The notes under the pieces are model-generated. The model ran no database searches. It saw only the letters and a program-made list of their open reading frames with translations, and was not told where the DNA came from. Both the position numbers and the translations under genes were made by a program. This document shows positions 1 to 9,132 of a DNA stretch of 64,000 nucleotides, in pieces. The number at the start of each line of letters is the position of its first letter. The stretch's first letter is position 1. Source of the stretch: Bacillota bacterium (lineage in GTDB: Bacteria > Bacillota > Clostridia > Acetivibrionales > JAEXSP01); NCBI GenBank assembly GCA_023453795.1, contig JAEXSP010000015.1, positions 62,001 to 126,000 of the forward strand, written 5' to 3'.

Positions 1-32
1 GTTGGCTTTTTATTTGTTTTAAAATATATGCC

Positions 33-2102
33 TTATATATTAAATTTTTTCAAAACCGTAACAAGATTTTCTACCAGTTCACTCACCTGTTTAACCATTC
101 CATCAAGTTCTTCAAATGATGCAAGCTGTTCCTCGGTCATTGAAGCCACCTCCTCGGAAGATGCCGCTGATTCCTCCGACACTGCTGAAATGTTTTCCAT
201 ACTGGCCATAACCTGTTTTTTGTTACTATCCATATCTGTCATTATTGTCGCTATGCTGTCTATTCTTTCAGAAATTACCGCTGTAGAGGAGTTAATTTTT
301 GCGAAGGCTTCCGCCGTCTGACTTACCATTCCGCTCTGTTCTTTTATACTTGCCTCAGTCTTGAGTATAAGCTCCGTCGACTTCTGGGTCTTTATAAGTA
401 TCAGTCCAATTAGTGATTGAATCTCTTTTGTAAAACCGTTTGACTGCTCTGCAAGCTTTCTGATTTCATCGGCAACCACCGAAAAGCCCTTGCCCGCCTC
501 TCCGGCCCTGGAAGCCTCAATTGCAGCATTTAAAGCCAAAAGATTTGTCTGGTCGGCAACCCCTTTAAGTATATTTGTTATTTTATTGATATTCTTAATA
601 TTTTCATTAAACTCCCTGATTTCCGATACGACTCCTTCAGCCAGTTCATTTGTTTCAGCAGTACGTTTATTTAAAACATCAATGGTTTTTATACTATTTA
701 AGGTAAGTACCTTCATATCCTTCGATTCAGCATTCACTATTACGGTATGCTCAACTGCCGAATTAATCCTTTCTGCCAGTTGTGAAACATTTTTAAAGCC
801 GCTTTCAATCTCCTGTGCCGTGCTGGAAGCCCCTGAAGCCACCTCTGTAATCGAGCGCGATATTTCAACCGTGCCTAGTGAAGATTTTTCTGAAATGGAT
901 TTCATTACAACGGCAGATTGCTCCACGCTCAAGGCTACTTCCCTGCACTTTTCAATCAGTTCCCTTATTCTGACTACCATTGAATTAAAGCTTGCCGCCA
1001 GCCTTCCTATTTCATCCTTGCGATGCATACTCAACGAAACGGTCAGATCGCCGTTTTCAGCCCTGGACATACCTCTTGATACTGTTTTAATAGCTTCAGA
1101 CATTTTTACGGAAAATGCGAACCCTATTATTATTGCAATAATTGCAAAGACAACTCCCATTACGGATACTTTGTTTCTCAGGTCTACGGAAGGGGATATA
1201 ATAACCTCTTTAGGAATTATGGTAATAGCCGTCCAATTGTATTTCGGTGATTTGTGATAGGATACAAGGTAGTCCGTACCACCCTCATTTGTATAGAAAT
1301 AGCCCTTATTTCCGGCTTTGATACTCTCCTTGACCTTCCTGATGAAAAGCATTTGTCCGATTCCGGCATCTTCTTTGTTTCCCTTGGCTGACAGCACCAT
1401 GCCCCCATCGGTCAAAAGATAGCTTTTGTCTTTCTTTCCAAGGTTAATATTTGATAGTGTATTAACGAACTCATCATATTTAATATTTACCATCAGCGTA
1501 CCAATATGTTCATTGGTAACTCCAGAACGAAAACTTCTGATCATTGAAACCGCATAGCTTTCATTACCCTCAATTGCAATTTCCCTGTTTATATCAGCCC
1601 AAACGGTGTTTAAACTGCTTTCACTTGCTTTTTTATACCACGCTGCATTTTTGACCTTATCCATATTCAATTCTGAAGTAATGCTGCCAAGAGCCTCCCC
1701 ATTGTCAAACACTATCGCAGCATTCATATTCGGGGATGTAGAATTGGTAGCATTAATAAAATTTATCGCATTTTGCTTATCCATTGTGCTGGTTCTTTGG
1801 TCGGTTTCGTGCATTTGGTCCTGTCCATATTTCTGTACTGCTTCATTAGTAAGAACCTGCATGGATATGCTCCCAACTTTCTCAAGAACCAGATCAAAAT
1901 ATTGGGAAGTCTGCATTGTAGAGGACATTACCCCATCCTCTGTAGTATTTCTTAGTGCATCTGAAGCCGTTGTTGTAGATATGTAGCCATTTACTACCGC
2001 AGGGACAGCAATCAGTAAAAGGAATACCGATACCATCTTTGCCAGAATACTTCTGACATTTAAAATATCAGAAAGAATTTCTGAATTAAAATATTTTCTC
2101 AC
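33..2102 (-). CDS. Methyl-accepting chemotaxis protein (dCache-HAMP-MCP signal)
   Basis: Transmembrane chemoreceptor of 689 residues. A first membrane helix lies near residues 23-43, an extracellular dCache-like ligand domain at about 45-305, a second helix at 312-332, a HAMP linker to about 385, then the coiled-coil signalling domain with the conserved hairpin tip (VADQTNLLALNAAIEASRAG and DEIRKLAEQS). Such proteins bind a small molecule outside and control the CheA kinase inside. The start is GTG at 2102, preceded by GGGGGTG. It lies 66 bp behind the VOC gene on the same strand, so it may be read from the operator-bearing promoter near 2600 and report on the substrate of the neighbouring ABC transporter; that link is inference. 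No CheA/CheW gene is nearby. Confidence 0.95.
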   Translation of the reverse strand: MRKYFNSEILSDILNVRSILAKMVSVFLLLIAVPAVVNGYISTTTASDALRNTTEDGVMSSTMQTSQYFDLVLEKVGSISMQVLTNEAVQKYGQDQMHETDQRTSTMDKQNAINFINATNSTSPNMNAAIVFDNGEALGSITSELNMDKVKNAAWYKKASESSLNTVWADINREIAIEGNESYAVSMIRSFRSGVTNEHIGTLMVNIKYDEFVNTLSNINLGKKDKSYLLTDGGMVLSAKGNKEDAGIGQMLFIRKVKESIKAGNKGYFYTNEGGTDYLVSYHKSPKYNWTAITIIPKEVIISPSVDLRNKVSVMGVVFAIIAIIIGFAFSVKMSEAIKTVSRGMSRAENGDLTVSLSMHRKDEIGRLAASFNSMVVRIRELIEKCREVALSVEQSAVVMKSISEKSSLGTVEISRSITEVASGASSTAQEIESGFKNVSQLAERINSAVEHTVIVNAESKDMKVLTLNSIKTIDVLNKRTAETNELAEGVVSEIREFNENIKNINKITNILKGVADQTNLLALNAAIEASRAGEAGKGFSVVADEIRKLAEQSNGFTKEIQSLIGLILIKTQKSTELILKTEASIKEQSGMVSQTAEAFAKINSSTAVISERIDSIATIMTDMDSNKKQVMASMENISAVSEESAASSEEVASMTEEQLASFEELDGMVKQVSELVENLVTVLKKFNI

Positions 2103-2168
2103 TACAGCACCCCCAGTAAAACGTAACCTTACTGAATTCCAAGTATATTGCAGACTAAATAGAACAGG

Positions 2169-2564
2169 TTATAACTGGAGCTTCTCACAGAATTCTATCG
2201 TTACACCATTTGGATCTGTAAAAAGCAAAACCCTGGAACCAAGATTAACAAGATCACAGGTAGGCAGAGTTATATTTACGCCTTCGGCCCTAAGTTCTTC
2301 CTCATGCGCGGCTACATCCTCCACTTCAAACGCCAAATGCCGGAGCCCCACATCCGTCTCCCCAATTCCCTTGTCAGGGTTACTTCCATGATAGTCAAAA
2401 AGTTCAAGCCTGGCTCCTCCCGGCAGTTCAAAATAAGTTATATCGAAACCGTCGCAAGCAACAGTCTCAATTCTCTTAAATCCAAGTATCCTGCCATAGA
2501 AATCTGCTGATTCAGAAAAATCCTTTGTGTTAATGGCAATATGCTCAATTTTGTTAATTTTCAT
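2169..2564 (-). CDS. VOC-superfamily (glyoxalase-like) metalloprotein
   Basis: Protein of 131 residues with the double beta-alpha-beta-beta-beta fold of the vicinal oxygen chelate superfamily. The four expected metal positions are present: H8, E54, H76 and E124, the pattern of glyoxalase I and methylmalonyl-CoA epimerase. The closing motif TDPNGVTIEF is typical. The family isomerises or cleaves small 2-hydroxy or 2-oxo compounds; the substrate here cannot be read. It is the first gene after the 20-bp palindrome at 2591-2610 and is followed by the chemoreceptor, so it probably belongs to the sugar regulon and may handle a sugar-derived intermediate or a toxic aldehyde. Confidence 0.88.
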   Translation of the reverse strand: MKINKIEHIAINTKDFSESADFYGRILGFKRIETVACDGFDITYFELPGGARLELFDYHGSNPDKGIGETDVGLRHLAFEVEDVAAHEEELRAEGVNITLPTCDLVNLGSRVLLFTDPNGVTIEFCEKLQL

Positions 2565-2590
2565 AAAACTTCACCTCTATTTATAATATA

Positions 2591-2610
2591 ATATTATAAC
2601 GTTATAATAT
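2591..2610. promoter_or_regulatory. Perfect 20-bp palindromic operator, VOC-MCP unit
   Basis: ATATTATAACGTTATAATAT is its own reverse complement. It lies 26 bp in front of the VOC gene and matches the boxes at 7363, 10380 and 10532. A weaker 10-bp inverted repeat (TTAGTTTAAA / TTTAAACCAA, 2631-2653) lies next to it towards gntR. I infer that it is the binding site of the GntR/UTRA regulator encoded just upstream. No clear -35/-10 pair was found here. Confidence 0.72.
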
Positions 2611-2670
2611 CGTTTCTAAAAACAAAGCGCTTAGTTTAAACTTTTTAAACCAAACGCATTTTATATGGTG

Positions 2671-3420
2671 TTATTGTGCCTTCTCCCTACCTGCCATTTT
2701 GATCTTGTAGGAGTATCTGTCCGCTCTGGTTATTGATACAACAACCTCAAAAGGTCTATCCATTATATCGTGTGTGATACGTGTGGCATGCAGAAGAGGA
2801 AATCCTCTTTTAACCTGAAGCTGTTCGGCCTCAGCCGCTTTAGCCGCTTTGGCTTCTACGGTTTCCTCTGCTCTGCCGAATATTATGTTATATGCCTTTT
2901 CAAGCGTTTCATACAGCGATTCCCCAATCAGACCTTTCTCCGCAAGGCCCGGAGCGATAGAAGCCAGAAGGTAATTCGTCATTAAACATGTCGGAGCACC
3001 GTCGGCATACCTCAATCTTTCAATTTTATAGACTTTATCTCCGATAGGAATGTCTAAAAGCTTTGCAATATTTACAGGTGCAGGTTCTTCGGAAATTTTA
3101 ATCAATTTTGTTTCAGGGTGCATACCCAGACGAGCCATTGTCTCAGCCCAGCTTGAAATAAGGTTCAGTTCCTGACTTGCCTTCGGTTTGCTGACAAAGG
3201 TCCCTTTCCCCTGCTGGGTAAAAAGATGACCCTCCTGTACAAGTTCCTGTATAGCCCTTCTAATTGTTATACGGCTGACTTTATAGGATTCCTGAAGCTC
3301 TGATTCGGATGGGATCAAGTCCCCTACTTCATAATATCCGTTTTGTATCTTCTCAAGCAGGTTTTCCTTTACCTGAAAATACAGAGGTATTGGCTGAGAT
3401 TTGTCTAGCAAGGTATCCAT
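2671..3420 (-). CDS. GntR-family (HutC/UTRA) transcriptional repressor
   Basis: DNA-binding regulator of about 249 residues. The N-terminus (IPLYFQVKENLLEKI, then SESELQ, YKVSRITIRRAIQEL, GKGTFV) is a classic GntR winged helix-turn-helix. The remainder is a UTRA ligand domain, which in this subfamily binds a sugar or sugar phosphate. I place the start at ATG 3420, which has AAGG five bases upstream; an in-frame ATG six codons earlier (3438) has no ribosome site. It is the last gene of the permease-lipoprotein-ATPase unit (108 bp after the ATPase) and precedes the VOC unit. The four related palindromes in 2.5-10.6 kb make it the obvious local regulator, probably released by a phosphorylated intermediate. 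Confidence 0.93.
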   Translation of the reverse strand: MDTLLDKSQPIPLYFQVKENLLEKIQNGYYEVGDLIPSESELQESYKVSRITIRRAIQELVQEGHLFTQQGKGTFVSKPKASQELNLISSWAETMARLGMHPETKLIKISEEPAPVNIAKLLDIPIGDKVYKIERLRYADGAPTCLMTNYLLASIAPGLAEKGLIGESLYETLEKAYNIIFGRAEETVEAKAAKAAEAEQLQVKRGFPLLHATRITHDIMDRPFEVVVSITRADRYSYKIKMAGREKAQ

Positions 3421-3527
3421 GCCTCCCTTAATTGTCATTTATTATTAAAATTATACATCATTTACTGCCCCAAGTATAGAGGAATCTATAATCAAAACAT
3501 CAATTCACTTTAGCCCTTTTTGCTTCA

Positions 3528-5057
3528 TCATCCGACACTGCAGGACAGGATCGGTTCATCAGTATTCCCGGTAGCGTGCCACATGATTTTTTCTTCAGTT
3601 GCATCCTTTTGCAATAGTTCACCTGTAACTCTGCCCTCATGCATTACGAGAATCCTGTCAGCCATGCCTAAAACTTCAGGCAATTCCGAAGAAATCATTA
3701 TTATACCGAAACCACGCTCAACCAGAGCATTCATAAGACAATAAATCTCATACTTTGCACCAACGTCTATTCCTCTTGTCGGTTCATCAAGTATCAGTAT
3801 TTCAGATCCGCTTGCAAGCCATTTTGCAAGGACTACCTTCTGTTGGTTTCCACCGCTTAACTCCTTTACCTTTTTGTCATGTCCGGGAGTTTTTACATTT
3901 AGCTCCTTAATATATTTCTTTACTTCACTTACTTCCTTTTTAACGTTTATTACACCAAACGAACTGATATTTTTAAGACTGGATACCATAGCGTTTTCTC
4001 TTACGCTTTGTTCAAGGAAAAGCCCCTGTGCCTTTCTATCCTCGGTTGCCAGGCCCAGACCAAGTTTAACCCCTTCACTCGGACTCTTTATATTAACTTT
4101 TTTACCCTTAATATAAACCTCGCCTTTTTTAATCGAATCCGCACCGAAAATCGCGCGAACCAGTTCAGTCCTACCCGAGCCTACCAGTCCCGATATACCG
4201 AGTATCTCACCCTTCATAAGCTTCAAGTTGATATCCTTCAGAAAATTACCGCTGGATAAACCCTTTACTTCAAGCATGCAGTCCTGTTGTATGCAATTAC
4301 TCTTTGGAGGGAAAGTCTTATCCATTTCTCTGCCTATCATCATGCAGATCAGCTGTGCCTTATCAATACTGCTTGTCTGAACACACTTTATCAATTCGCC
4401 GTCTCTCAAAACCGTTATTCTGTCGCTGATTTCAAAGAGCTCCTCAAGGCGGTGGGATATATAAATAATTGTTTTCCCCTTTTGTTTTAATTTTCTTATT
4501 ATATCAAAAAGAGATTTCATTTCTTTCTCTGTAAGAGTAGCCGAGGGCTCATCCATTACAATAATATTTGCATTAAGTGATAATGCTTTAGCGATCTCAA
4601 CCATCTGCTGCTGGGCTATGCTCAGGTCTTTTACCGGAGAAGTGTAATCATCGATTATACCTTCACCAAGCTCATTAAGCCATTTCATTGCTTCGTTTCT
4701 ATGAATTTTCGGGTTTATTATACCCAGCTTGTTTCTCTTTTCGTGACCTAAAAGAACATTGTCTATTGCAGAAAGGTGCGGAATGAGATTCAGTTCCTGG
4801 TATATTATTGCTACGCCATGCTTAATAGCCTTTTGTGGATTATTTATGGTAACATGGCTGCCGTCGATTAATATTTCTCCTTCATCTGGCAGATAAGCCC
4901 CGGCTAGAATCTTCATCAAAGTTGATTTTCCCGCTCCATTTTCACCGATAAGGGCGTGCACCTCTCCTTTGTAACAATTAAAATCCACACTCTTCAATAC
5001 TTTTACACCGGGGAAGGACTTTTTAATGCCCCTCATTTCCAAAGCGTACTCACTCAT
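3528..5057 (-). CDS. Sugar ABC transporter, double ATPase subunit (RbsA/MglA type)
   Basis: Cytoplasmic energy subunit of 509 residues with two fused ABC domains, the layout of ribose/galactose importers. The first has Walker A GENGAGKST and Walker B IIVMDEPSATL; its signature is degenerate (LSIAQQQ). The second has the altered P-loop GLVGSGRTEL and the signature LSGGNQQK with Walker B LILDEPTRGID. This asymmetry, one canonical and one degenerate site, is normal for the family. The start ATG at 5057 is preceded by AAAGGAG at good spacing; an in-frame upstream extension has no such site. It follows the binding lipoprotein after a spacer holding a strong hairpin, and pairs with the single permease at 6246-7235. 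Confidence 0.96.
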   Translation of the reverse strand: MSEYALEMRGIKKSFPGVKVLKSVDFNCYKGEVHALIGENGAGKSTLMKILAGAYLPDEGEILIDGSHVTINNPQKAIKHGVAIIYQELNLIPHLSAIDNVLLGHEKRNKLGIINPKIHRNEAMKWLNELGEGIIDDYTSPVKDLSIAQQQMVEIAKALSLNANIIVMDEPSATLTEKEMKSLFDIIRKLKQKGKTIIYISHRLEELFEISDRITVLRDGELIKCVQTSSIDKAQLICMMIGREMDKTFPPKSNCIQQDCMLEVKGLSSGNFLKDINLKLMKGEILGISGLVGSGRTELVRAIFGADSIKKGEVYIKGKKVNIKSPSEGVKLGLGLATEDRKAQGLFLEQSVRENAMVSSLKNISSFGVINVKKEVSEVKKYIKELNVKTPGHDKKVKELSGGNQQKVVLAKWLASGSEILILDEPTRGIDVGAKYEIYCLMNALVERGFGIIMISSELPEVLGMADRILVMHEGRVTGELLQKDATEEKIMWHATGNTDEPILSCSVG

Positions 5058-5100
5058 ACCGAGGTCTCCTTTCAAAACATCCTTAAATAAAATCCCTAAT

Positions 5101-5135
5101 ACTATCGGCCGGGGATTGACTCCCCGGCCGGTAGT
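5101..5135. other. Intercistronic stem-loop between lipoprotein and ATPase genes
   Basis: CGGCCGGGG (5106-5114) pairs with CCCCGGCCG (5122-5130), and ACTA/TAGT extend the stem to about 14 bp with one wobble. It lies just after the binding-protein stop codon on the minus strand, with no strong T-run behind it. Such hairpins commonly protect the upstream message or cause partial termination, so that binding protein is made in excess over ATPase; that role is inferred. Confidence 0.7.
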
Positions 5136-5161
5136 TATAGTTATCAACTCTATGCCTCAAA

Positions 5162-6181
5162 TTAGTATGTCCAAGCTCCATCTTCTGCGTCAGGATCAAG
5201 ATACTCGTCAACATTATCTTTAGTTACCTGAATGTTTTCAAGCGTTGTGAGCTTTTCTACCTGCTCACCGTTGAGAACCTTGAGTGCTACAAGGAGAGCT
5301 TCCTTACCAAGGCCTGCAGGGAACAATGATGTGGAGTCTACTGTTCCGGCTTTTATTGCCTTCAATATTCCGTTATAACCATCAATGTTTTCGATTATCA
5401 TTCCCTCAAGACGGTTTGCTGCTTTCATTGCATCCATTGCACCTGCAAGTGATTCACCTGATTCAGATATAACTGCGTCTATATTCTTATTAGCCTGGAG
5501 TATATTTTCCATAACTGACTGACCTTTTGCTCTCTGGAAGTCAGCAGGCTGATCGGCTACGATTTTTATTTCAGGATATTTTGACAATATGTTCATTATA
5601 CCCTTATATCTGTCTATCTGAGGTCCGCTTCCCATGAAGGCCTGTATAATAGCTACATTTCCTTTAGGTGATCCGAATTTCTCAGTAAGTCTGTCAACAA
5701 GTCTTTGTGCAGAGAGTTCTCCGTTTTTTACGTCATCTGTTACAACAAATGTTGTATACTGGTCAGTTGTAGGTCTGCGGTCAAATACGATAACCGGAAT
5801 TCCTTTTTTATAAGCCTTTTCAATTGCCGGGTTTAAAGCTGCTTCTGTTGATGGTGAAATCAAAAGGCAATCAATACCCTTTACAAGCAAGTCATCAACG
5901 TCACTGTTTTGTTTAGCGGCATTGTCATTTGCATCTGCATAAAGGAGTTCGATTTCAGGATGCTTTGCTGCTTCTTCCTTCATCATGTTATACATAGCAA
6001 CACGCCATGTATTGGAAACTGAAGCGTTTGAAAACCCTATTTTGTAACTCTTTTTAGCCGGCGCCGTTGAACCTGTTGCATTTGAAGGATCGCTAGTTTC
6101 CTTATCTGAGCTTCCGCATCCTACAAAAAGCGCAGCCAGCATTACTACACAGACTACCATACTTATAATTCTTTTTGACAT
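5162..6181 (-). CDS. Sugar-binding lipoprotein of ABC transporter (Peripla_BP_4 type)
   Basis: Extracytoplasmic receptor of 339 residues. A lipoprotein signal peptide ends in the lipobox LFVGC, after which a Ser/Thr-rich linker leads to a ribose-binding-protein fold (IGFSNASVSNTWR, LLISPSTEAALNPAI, VIVFDRRP). The modified cysteine tethers it to the membrane beside the permease. Start ATG has AAGGGAGG seven bases upstream. Proteins of this class bind pentoses, hexoses, polyols or autoinducer-2; the exact ligand is not readable. It sits between the permease gene (65 bp) and the ATPase gene, in the usual order for the family when the permease is first. Confidence 0.95.
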   Translation of the reverse strand: MSKRIISMVVCVVMLAALFVGCGSSDKETSDPSNATGSTAPAKKSYKIGFSNASVSNTWRVAMYNMMKEEAAKHPEIELLYADANDNAAKQNSDVDDLLVKGIDCLLISPSTEAALNPAIEKAYKKGIPVIVFDRRPTTDQYTTFVVTDDVKNGELSAQRLVDRLTEKFGSPKGNVAIIQAFMGSGPQIDRYKGIMNILSKYPEIKIVADQPADFQRAKGQSVMENILQANKNIDAVISESGESLAGAMDAMKAANRLEGMIIENIDGYNGILKAIKAGTVDSTSLFPAGLGKEALLVALKVLNGEQVEKLTTLENIQVTKDNVDEYLDPDAEDGAWTY

Positions 6182-6245
6182 TTTGAAGCCTCCCTTTAAT
6201 TTTTGTTTATATTGTTAACACGGATTGTAATTCCGTATTTAACAC

Positions 6246-7235
6246 TTATTTTTTTGCAGCCCTTTTCTGGAATATGACTGCTGCGATGATGATAAGGCCT
6301 TTTACTATCTGCTGTATAAACGGCGAAACATTTAACAGGTTCAGCATGTTATTCATGATGGTAATGATCATTACACCTGCAACCGTTCCGCCTAACCCGC
6401 CTACCCCTCCGGCCATGCTGGTGCCGCCTATTACAACTGCAGCTATAGCATCCAATTCAAAACCTCTTCCGACATAAGGGTCGCCAACACTGACACGTGA
6501 TGCAAGAACAATTCCGGCTACAGCAGCAGATAACCCTGAAAGCATATAGACTATAATTTTGTTTCTGTCTACTTTAATACCTGACAATCTTGCAGCTTCC
6601 GCATTTCCGCCGACACTATATACATACCTTCCAAACACTGTACGCCGCAATACAAAGAGAGTAATTAAGAAAATCATTACAAATACAATTACCGGTACAG
6701 GTATGATCCATAAATACCCGTTTCCAAGGAATTTGAGATTTGGAGCGATCTGTCCGACCGGTGAACCTTTTGTCCAGTAGAGTACAATACCTTGCATGAC
6801 AGTGCTTGTACCAAGCGTAATAATAAAAGGTTCAACTCTTCTTTTTGTAATAATAATCCCATTCAAAAATCCAAATATAAGACCTACAACCAGAACCACC
6901 AGGATCACCGGAATTGTAACTCCGTTTTTTCCTGCCATCAGACCTGTGGTCAAGCATGCTGTAAGCGAAAGCAGCGAACCAACCGAAAGATCGATACCGC
7001 CGTTAAGAATGACTAGAGTAGCACCTATGCTGACAATTCCTATTGCTGAGGCCTGCCTTAAGGTATTAAAGATATTTTCCTGCTTTAAAAAGGTTGAGGA
7101 CAATAGCGATGACGCTATAATGAGTACCAAGAGTCCAACATAGACACCTATATTCATTTTTGAAATCTTATTAATATTGTCCTTTAAACTTCGTCCGGTA
7201 CTTATTATACTTGTGCTTTTAACATTTTGAGTCAT
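6246..7235 (-). CDS. Sugar ABC transporter permease (RbsC type)
   Basis: Integral membrane subunit of 329 residues, strongly hydrophobic with eight or more predicted helices and the BPD_transp_2 signatures (IGATLVILNGGIDLSVGS, and AIAAVVIGGTSMAGGVG near the C-terminus). It is the normal length for a homodimeric ribose-type permease. Start ATG is preceded by GAGGGG. It is the first gene of the permease-lipoprotein-ATPase-gntR unit; the operator at 7363-7382 lies about 130 bp upstream of its start codon. Confidence 0.95.
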   Translation of the reverse strand: MTQNVKSTSIISTGRSLKDNINKISKMNIGVYVGLLVLIIASSLLSSTFLKQENIFNTLRQASAIGIVSIGATLVILNGGIDLSVGSLLSLTACLTTGLMAGKNGVTIPVILVVLVVGLIFGFLNGIIITKRRVEPFIITLGTSTVMQGIVLYWTKGSPVGQIAPNLKFLGNGYLWIIPVPVIVFVMIFLITLFVLRRTVFGRYVYSVGGNAEAARLSGIKVDRNKIIVYMLSGLSAAVAGIVLASRVSVGDPYVGRGFELDAIAAVVIGGTSMAGGVGGLGGTVAGVMIITIMNNMLNLLNVSPFIQQIVKGLIIIAAVIFQKRAAKK

Positions 7236-7362
7236 TTGTCTTACCCCTCACTTATCATTTAGTAGGATACATTCGATTACATGACACCCGACGATAGCTT
7301 ACCAGATTGCTTGTAAACAAGTGCACGCCTGATAATGGATGAGCGGGTGATTGTGACTTAAG

Positions 7363-7391
7363 TTGTTATAACTTTATAATGTTATATTATA
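7363..7391 (-). promoter_or_regulatory. Operator and -10 region of the transporter unit
   Basis: TTGTTATAACTTTATAATGT (7363-7382) matches the perfect palindrome at 2591-2610 in 16 of 20 positions. On the minus strand TATAAT lies at 7386-7391, directly upstream of the box, so a repressor bound here would cover the start of transcription; no good -35 is visible. The rest of the gene-free gap 7236-7568 holds a long leader with CACCCG (7286-7291) able to pair with CGGGTG (7345-7350), but no riboswitch I recognise and no terminator after the kinase gene. Confidence 0.6.
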
Positions 7392-7568
7392 TGTTGACAG
7401 CTTGGTGTTTTTTGTACTATTGCTTATTCTTACTGCTTCTATATATTTAGTTTTAGATTTTAGAGTTAAAAATAATTTGGTATGATGTCATGACAAGTTA
7501 TACATATACTATCAAATTTATTTTCCAGCGTCAATACATTTCATTATTACATTTTTATTACCGGTAAA

Positions 7569-9104
7569 TTAAATTTCAATATTGTGAAGTTTTTCTGAAA
7601 TAACTGCCAGAGAATTTGCTCCATTTTCAAAAACAGGCAGAAGTTTTTCGTACTTGTCACTGTTTGCCTTATCTGGGATCAGTGTTTCATCAGTTTTATG
7701 AATCTTGTCAATTCCAGAGAAATCTTTCCATATCCCGCAGCCTACAGCGGCTAAAGCAGCGGCACCTAAAGCAGCGGCATCCTGATCGATATTGGTTTTA
7801 ACAATCTTCATATTATAGACATCTGTAAAAATTCGTCTGTACAAGGCACTTTTGCTTCCACCGCCGACAAGAAGCATTTCATCTTGAAGTTGGCAGTATT
7901 TTTTCAACACATCCAAGCGCAGCCTAAGATTCATTGCAATACCTTCCATACAGGCACGTATGAGTTCGCCTTTGCCATGTTTCAGATCCAGCCCCATATA
8001 GGCTCCCCTTAGATGGACACTTGCATCCTGTGAGGTGCCGCCGGCAAGACTTGGATTAAATAGAAGCTTGTTGGCTCCTACAGGAATCTTTTCTGCCAGT
8101 TCATCCATCATAGCATATGCATTTCTTCCGGTTTCTTTTTCCTTAGCAATGAGGTCCGAACAAACATTGTCCCTGAGCCAGGTAAAGGACGTACCGGCAG
8201 AAAAAATACTTACAGCAGAAGTAAACATCCCCGGAATAACATGTGCAAAAACATAAGGCTTCGCTTTAACATCAAGAACAGGCTGATTTGAAGAGACTGC
8301 AATCCATGCGGAGGATCCGAGTGAGGTATACACACGTCCATCCTTTATGTTTTTAGCGCCCAAAGCCATACAGGAATTATCTACACCTCCGCATACCACC
8401 TTCACATTTTCACTCAGCCCGATTAATGCCGCAGCTTCTTTTGTTATTTTCCCGAGAACTTCTGTAGAAGGAACAATGTCCGGAAATATATCTTCCGGGA
8501 TACCGCTTTCGTCAATTAATACCGGATCATAAGCCCACCCTTTCAGGTCATATGCTCCGCAGCCTGACGCATAGGAATAGTCTGTTTTTGCTTCACCTGT
8601 CAGCTTAAAGTTAATGTAATCCTTCGTACCAAGCACCTTGTAGATTTTGTCAAACATCTCGGGCTCATTTTTTTTGTACCACATTAGCTTAAAAAGTGTA
8701 TAGCAAGCTGCAGGGAATCCGTTTCCAGTCTTTTTATACCACTCTTCCTCGTTAACCCTGCTAAAAAAAACCTCCACTTCTTTTGAAGCACGAACATCAC
8801 TCCAGATCGGAGTATATTCTTTTAAAAGCTTGCCCTGCTTGTCTATGGGAACCGCACCGAGACTATGGCCTGATATTGCCAGGCACTCTATATCTTCCCC
8901 TTTTGCTCCGCTTTTGGCAAGAAGTCTTTTTGTGCTTTCAACAATGGCATCCCACCAATCCTCAGGGCGCTGTTCATGCCAGCCTACATGCGGATAAAAG
9001 GTTTCATAGGGTACAAAGGTCGAACATAGGCAGTTTCCTTCTAAATCATACAATGATGCTTTGTTGCCACCTGTTCCTAAATCGTAAGAAATTATTCTTT
9101 TCAT
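7569..9104 (-). CDS. FGGY-family carbohydrate kinase (xylulokinase-like)
   Basis: Sugar kinase of 511 residues with the two-lobed FGGY fold. The N-terminal phosphate loop reads YDLGTGG, a variant of the usual DxGTxxxR. The C-terminal lobe has the ATP-binding stretch MLLVGGGSKSALYRRIF, followed by DQDAAALGAAALA. The family phosphorylates sugars or polyols such as xylulose, ribulose, glycerol, or autoinducer-2; the substrate is unknown. I chose ATG 9104, with GGAGA upstream, because the longer frame would overlap the aldolase gene. It lies 28 bp after the aldolase gene, so the kinase product may feed that aldolase. Xylulokinase proper is usually slightly shorter. Confidence 0.93.
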   Translation of the reverse strand: MKRIISYDLGTGGNKASLYDLEGNCLCSTFVPYETFYPHVGWHEQRPEDWWDAIVESTKRLLAKSGAKGEDIECLAISGHSLGAVPIDKQGKLLKEYTPIWSDVRASKEVEVFFSRVNEEEWYKKTGNGFPAACYTLFKLMWYKKNEPEMFDKIYKVLGTKDYINFKLTGEAKTDYSYASGCGAYDLKGWAYDPVLIDESGIPEDIFPDIVPSTEVLGKITKEAAALIGLSENVKVVCGGVDNSCMALGAKNIKDGRVYTSLGSSAWIAVSSNQPVLDVKAKPYVFAHVIPGMFTSAVSIFSAGTSFTWLRDNVCSDLIAKEKETGRNAYAMMDELAEKIPVGANKLLFNPSLAGGTSQDASVHLRGAYMGLDLKHGKGELIRACMEGIAMNLRLRLDVLKKYCQLQDEMLLVGGGSKSALYRRIFTDVYNMKIVKTNIDQDAAALGAAALAAVGCGIWKDFSGIDKIHKTDETLIPDKANSDKYEKLLPVFENGANSLAVISEKLHNIEI

Positions 9105-9132
9105 AGCGCTCTCCAATTGACATTTGCAATAT

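Noticed and set aside
490..1257. 255-codon plus-strand frame opposite the chemoreceptor gene
   Set aside because: Antisense shadow of the coiled-coil coding region; no ribosome site and no family.
7236..7568. Possible riboswitch in the long leader of the permease unit
   Set aside because: Only a six-bp distant pairing is visible; no known aptamer motif was found.
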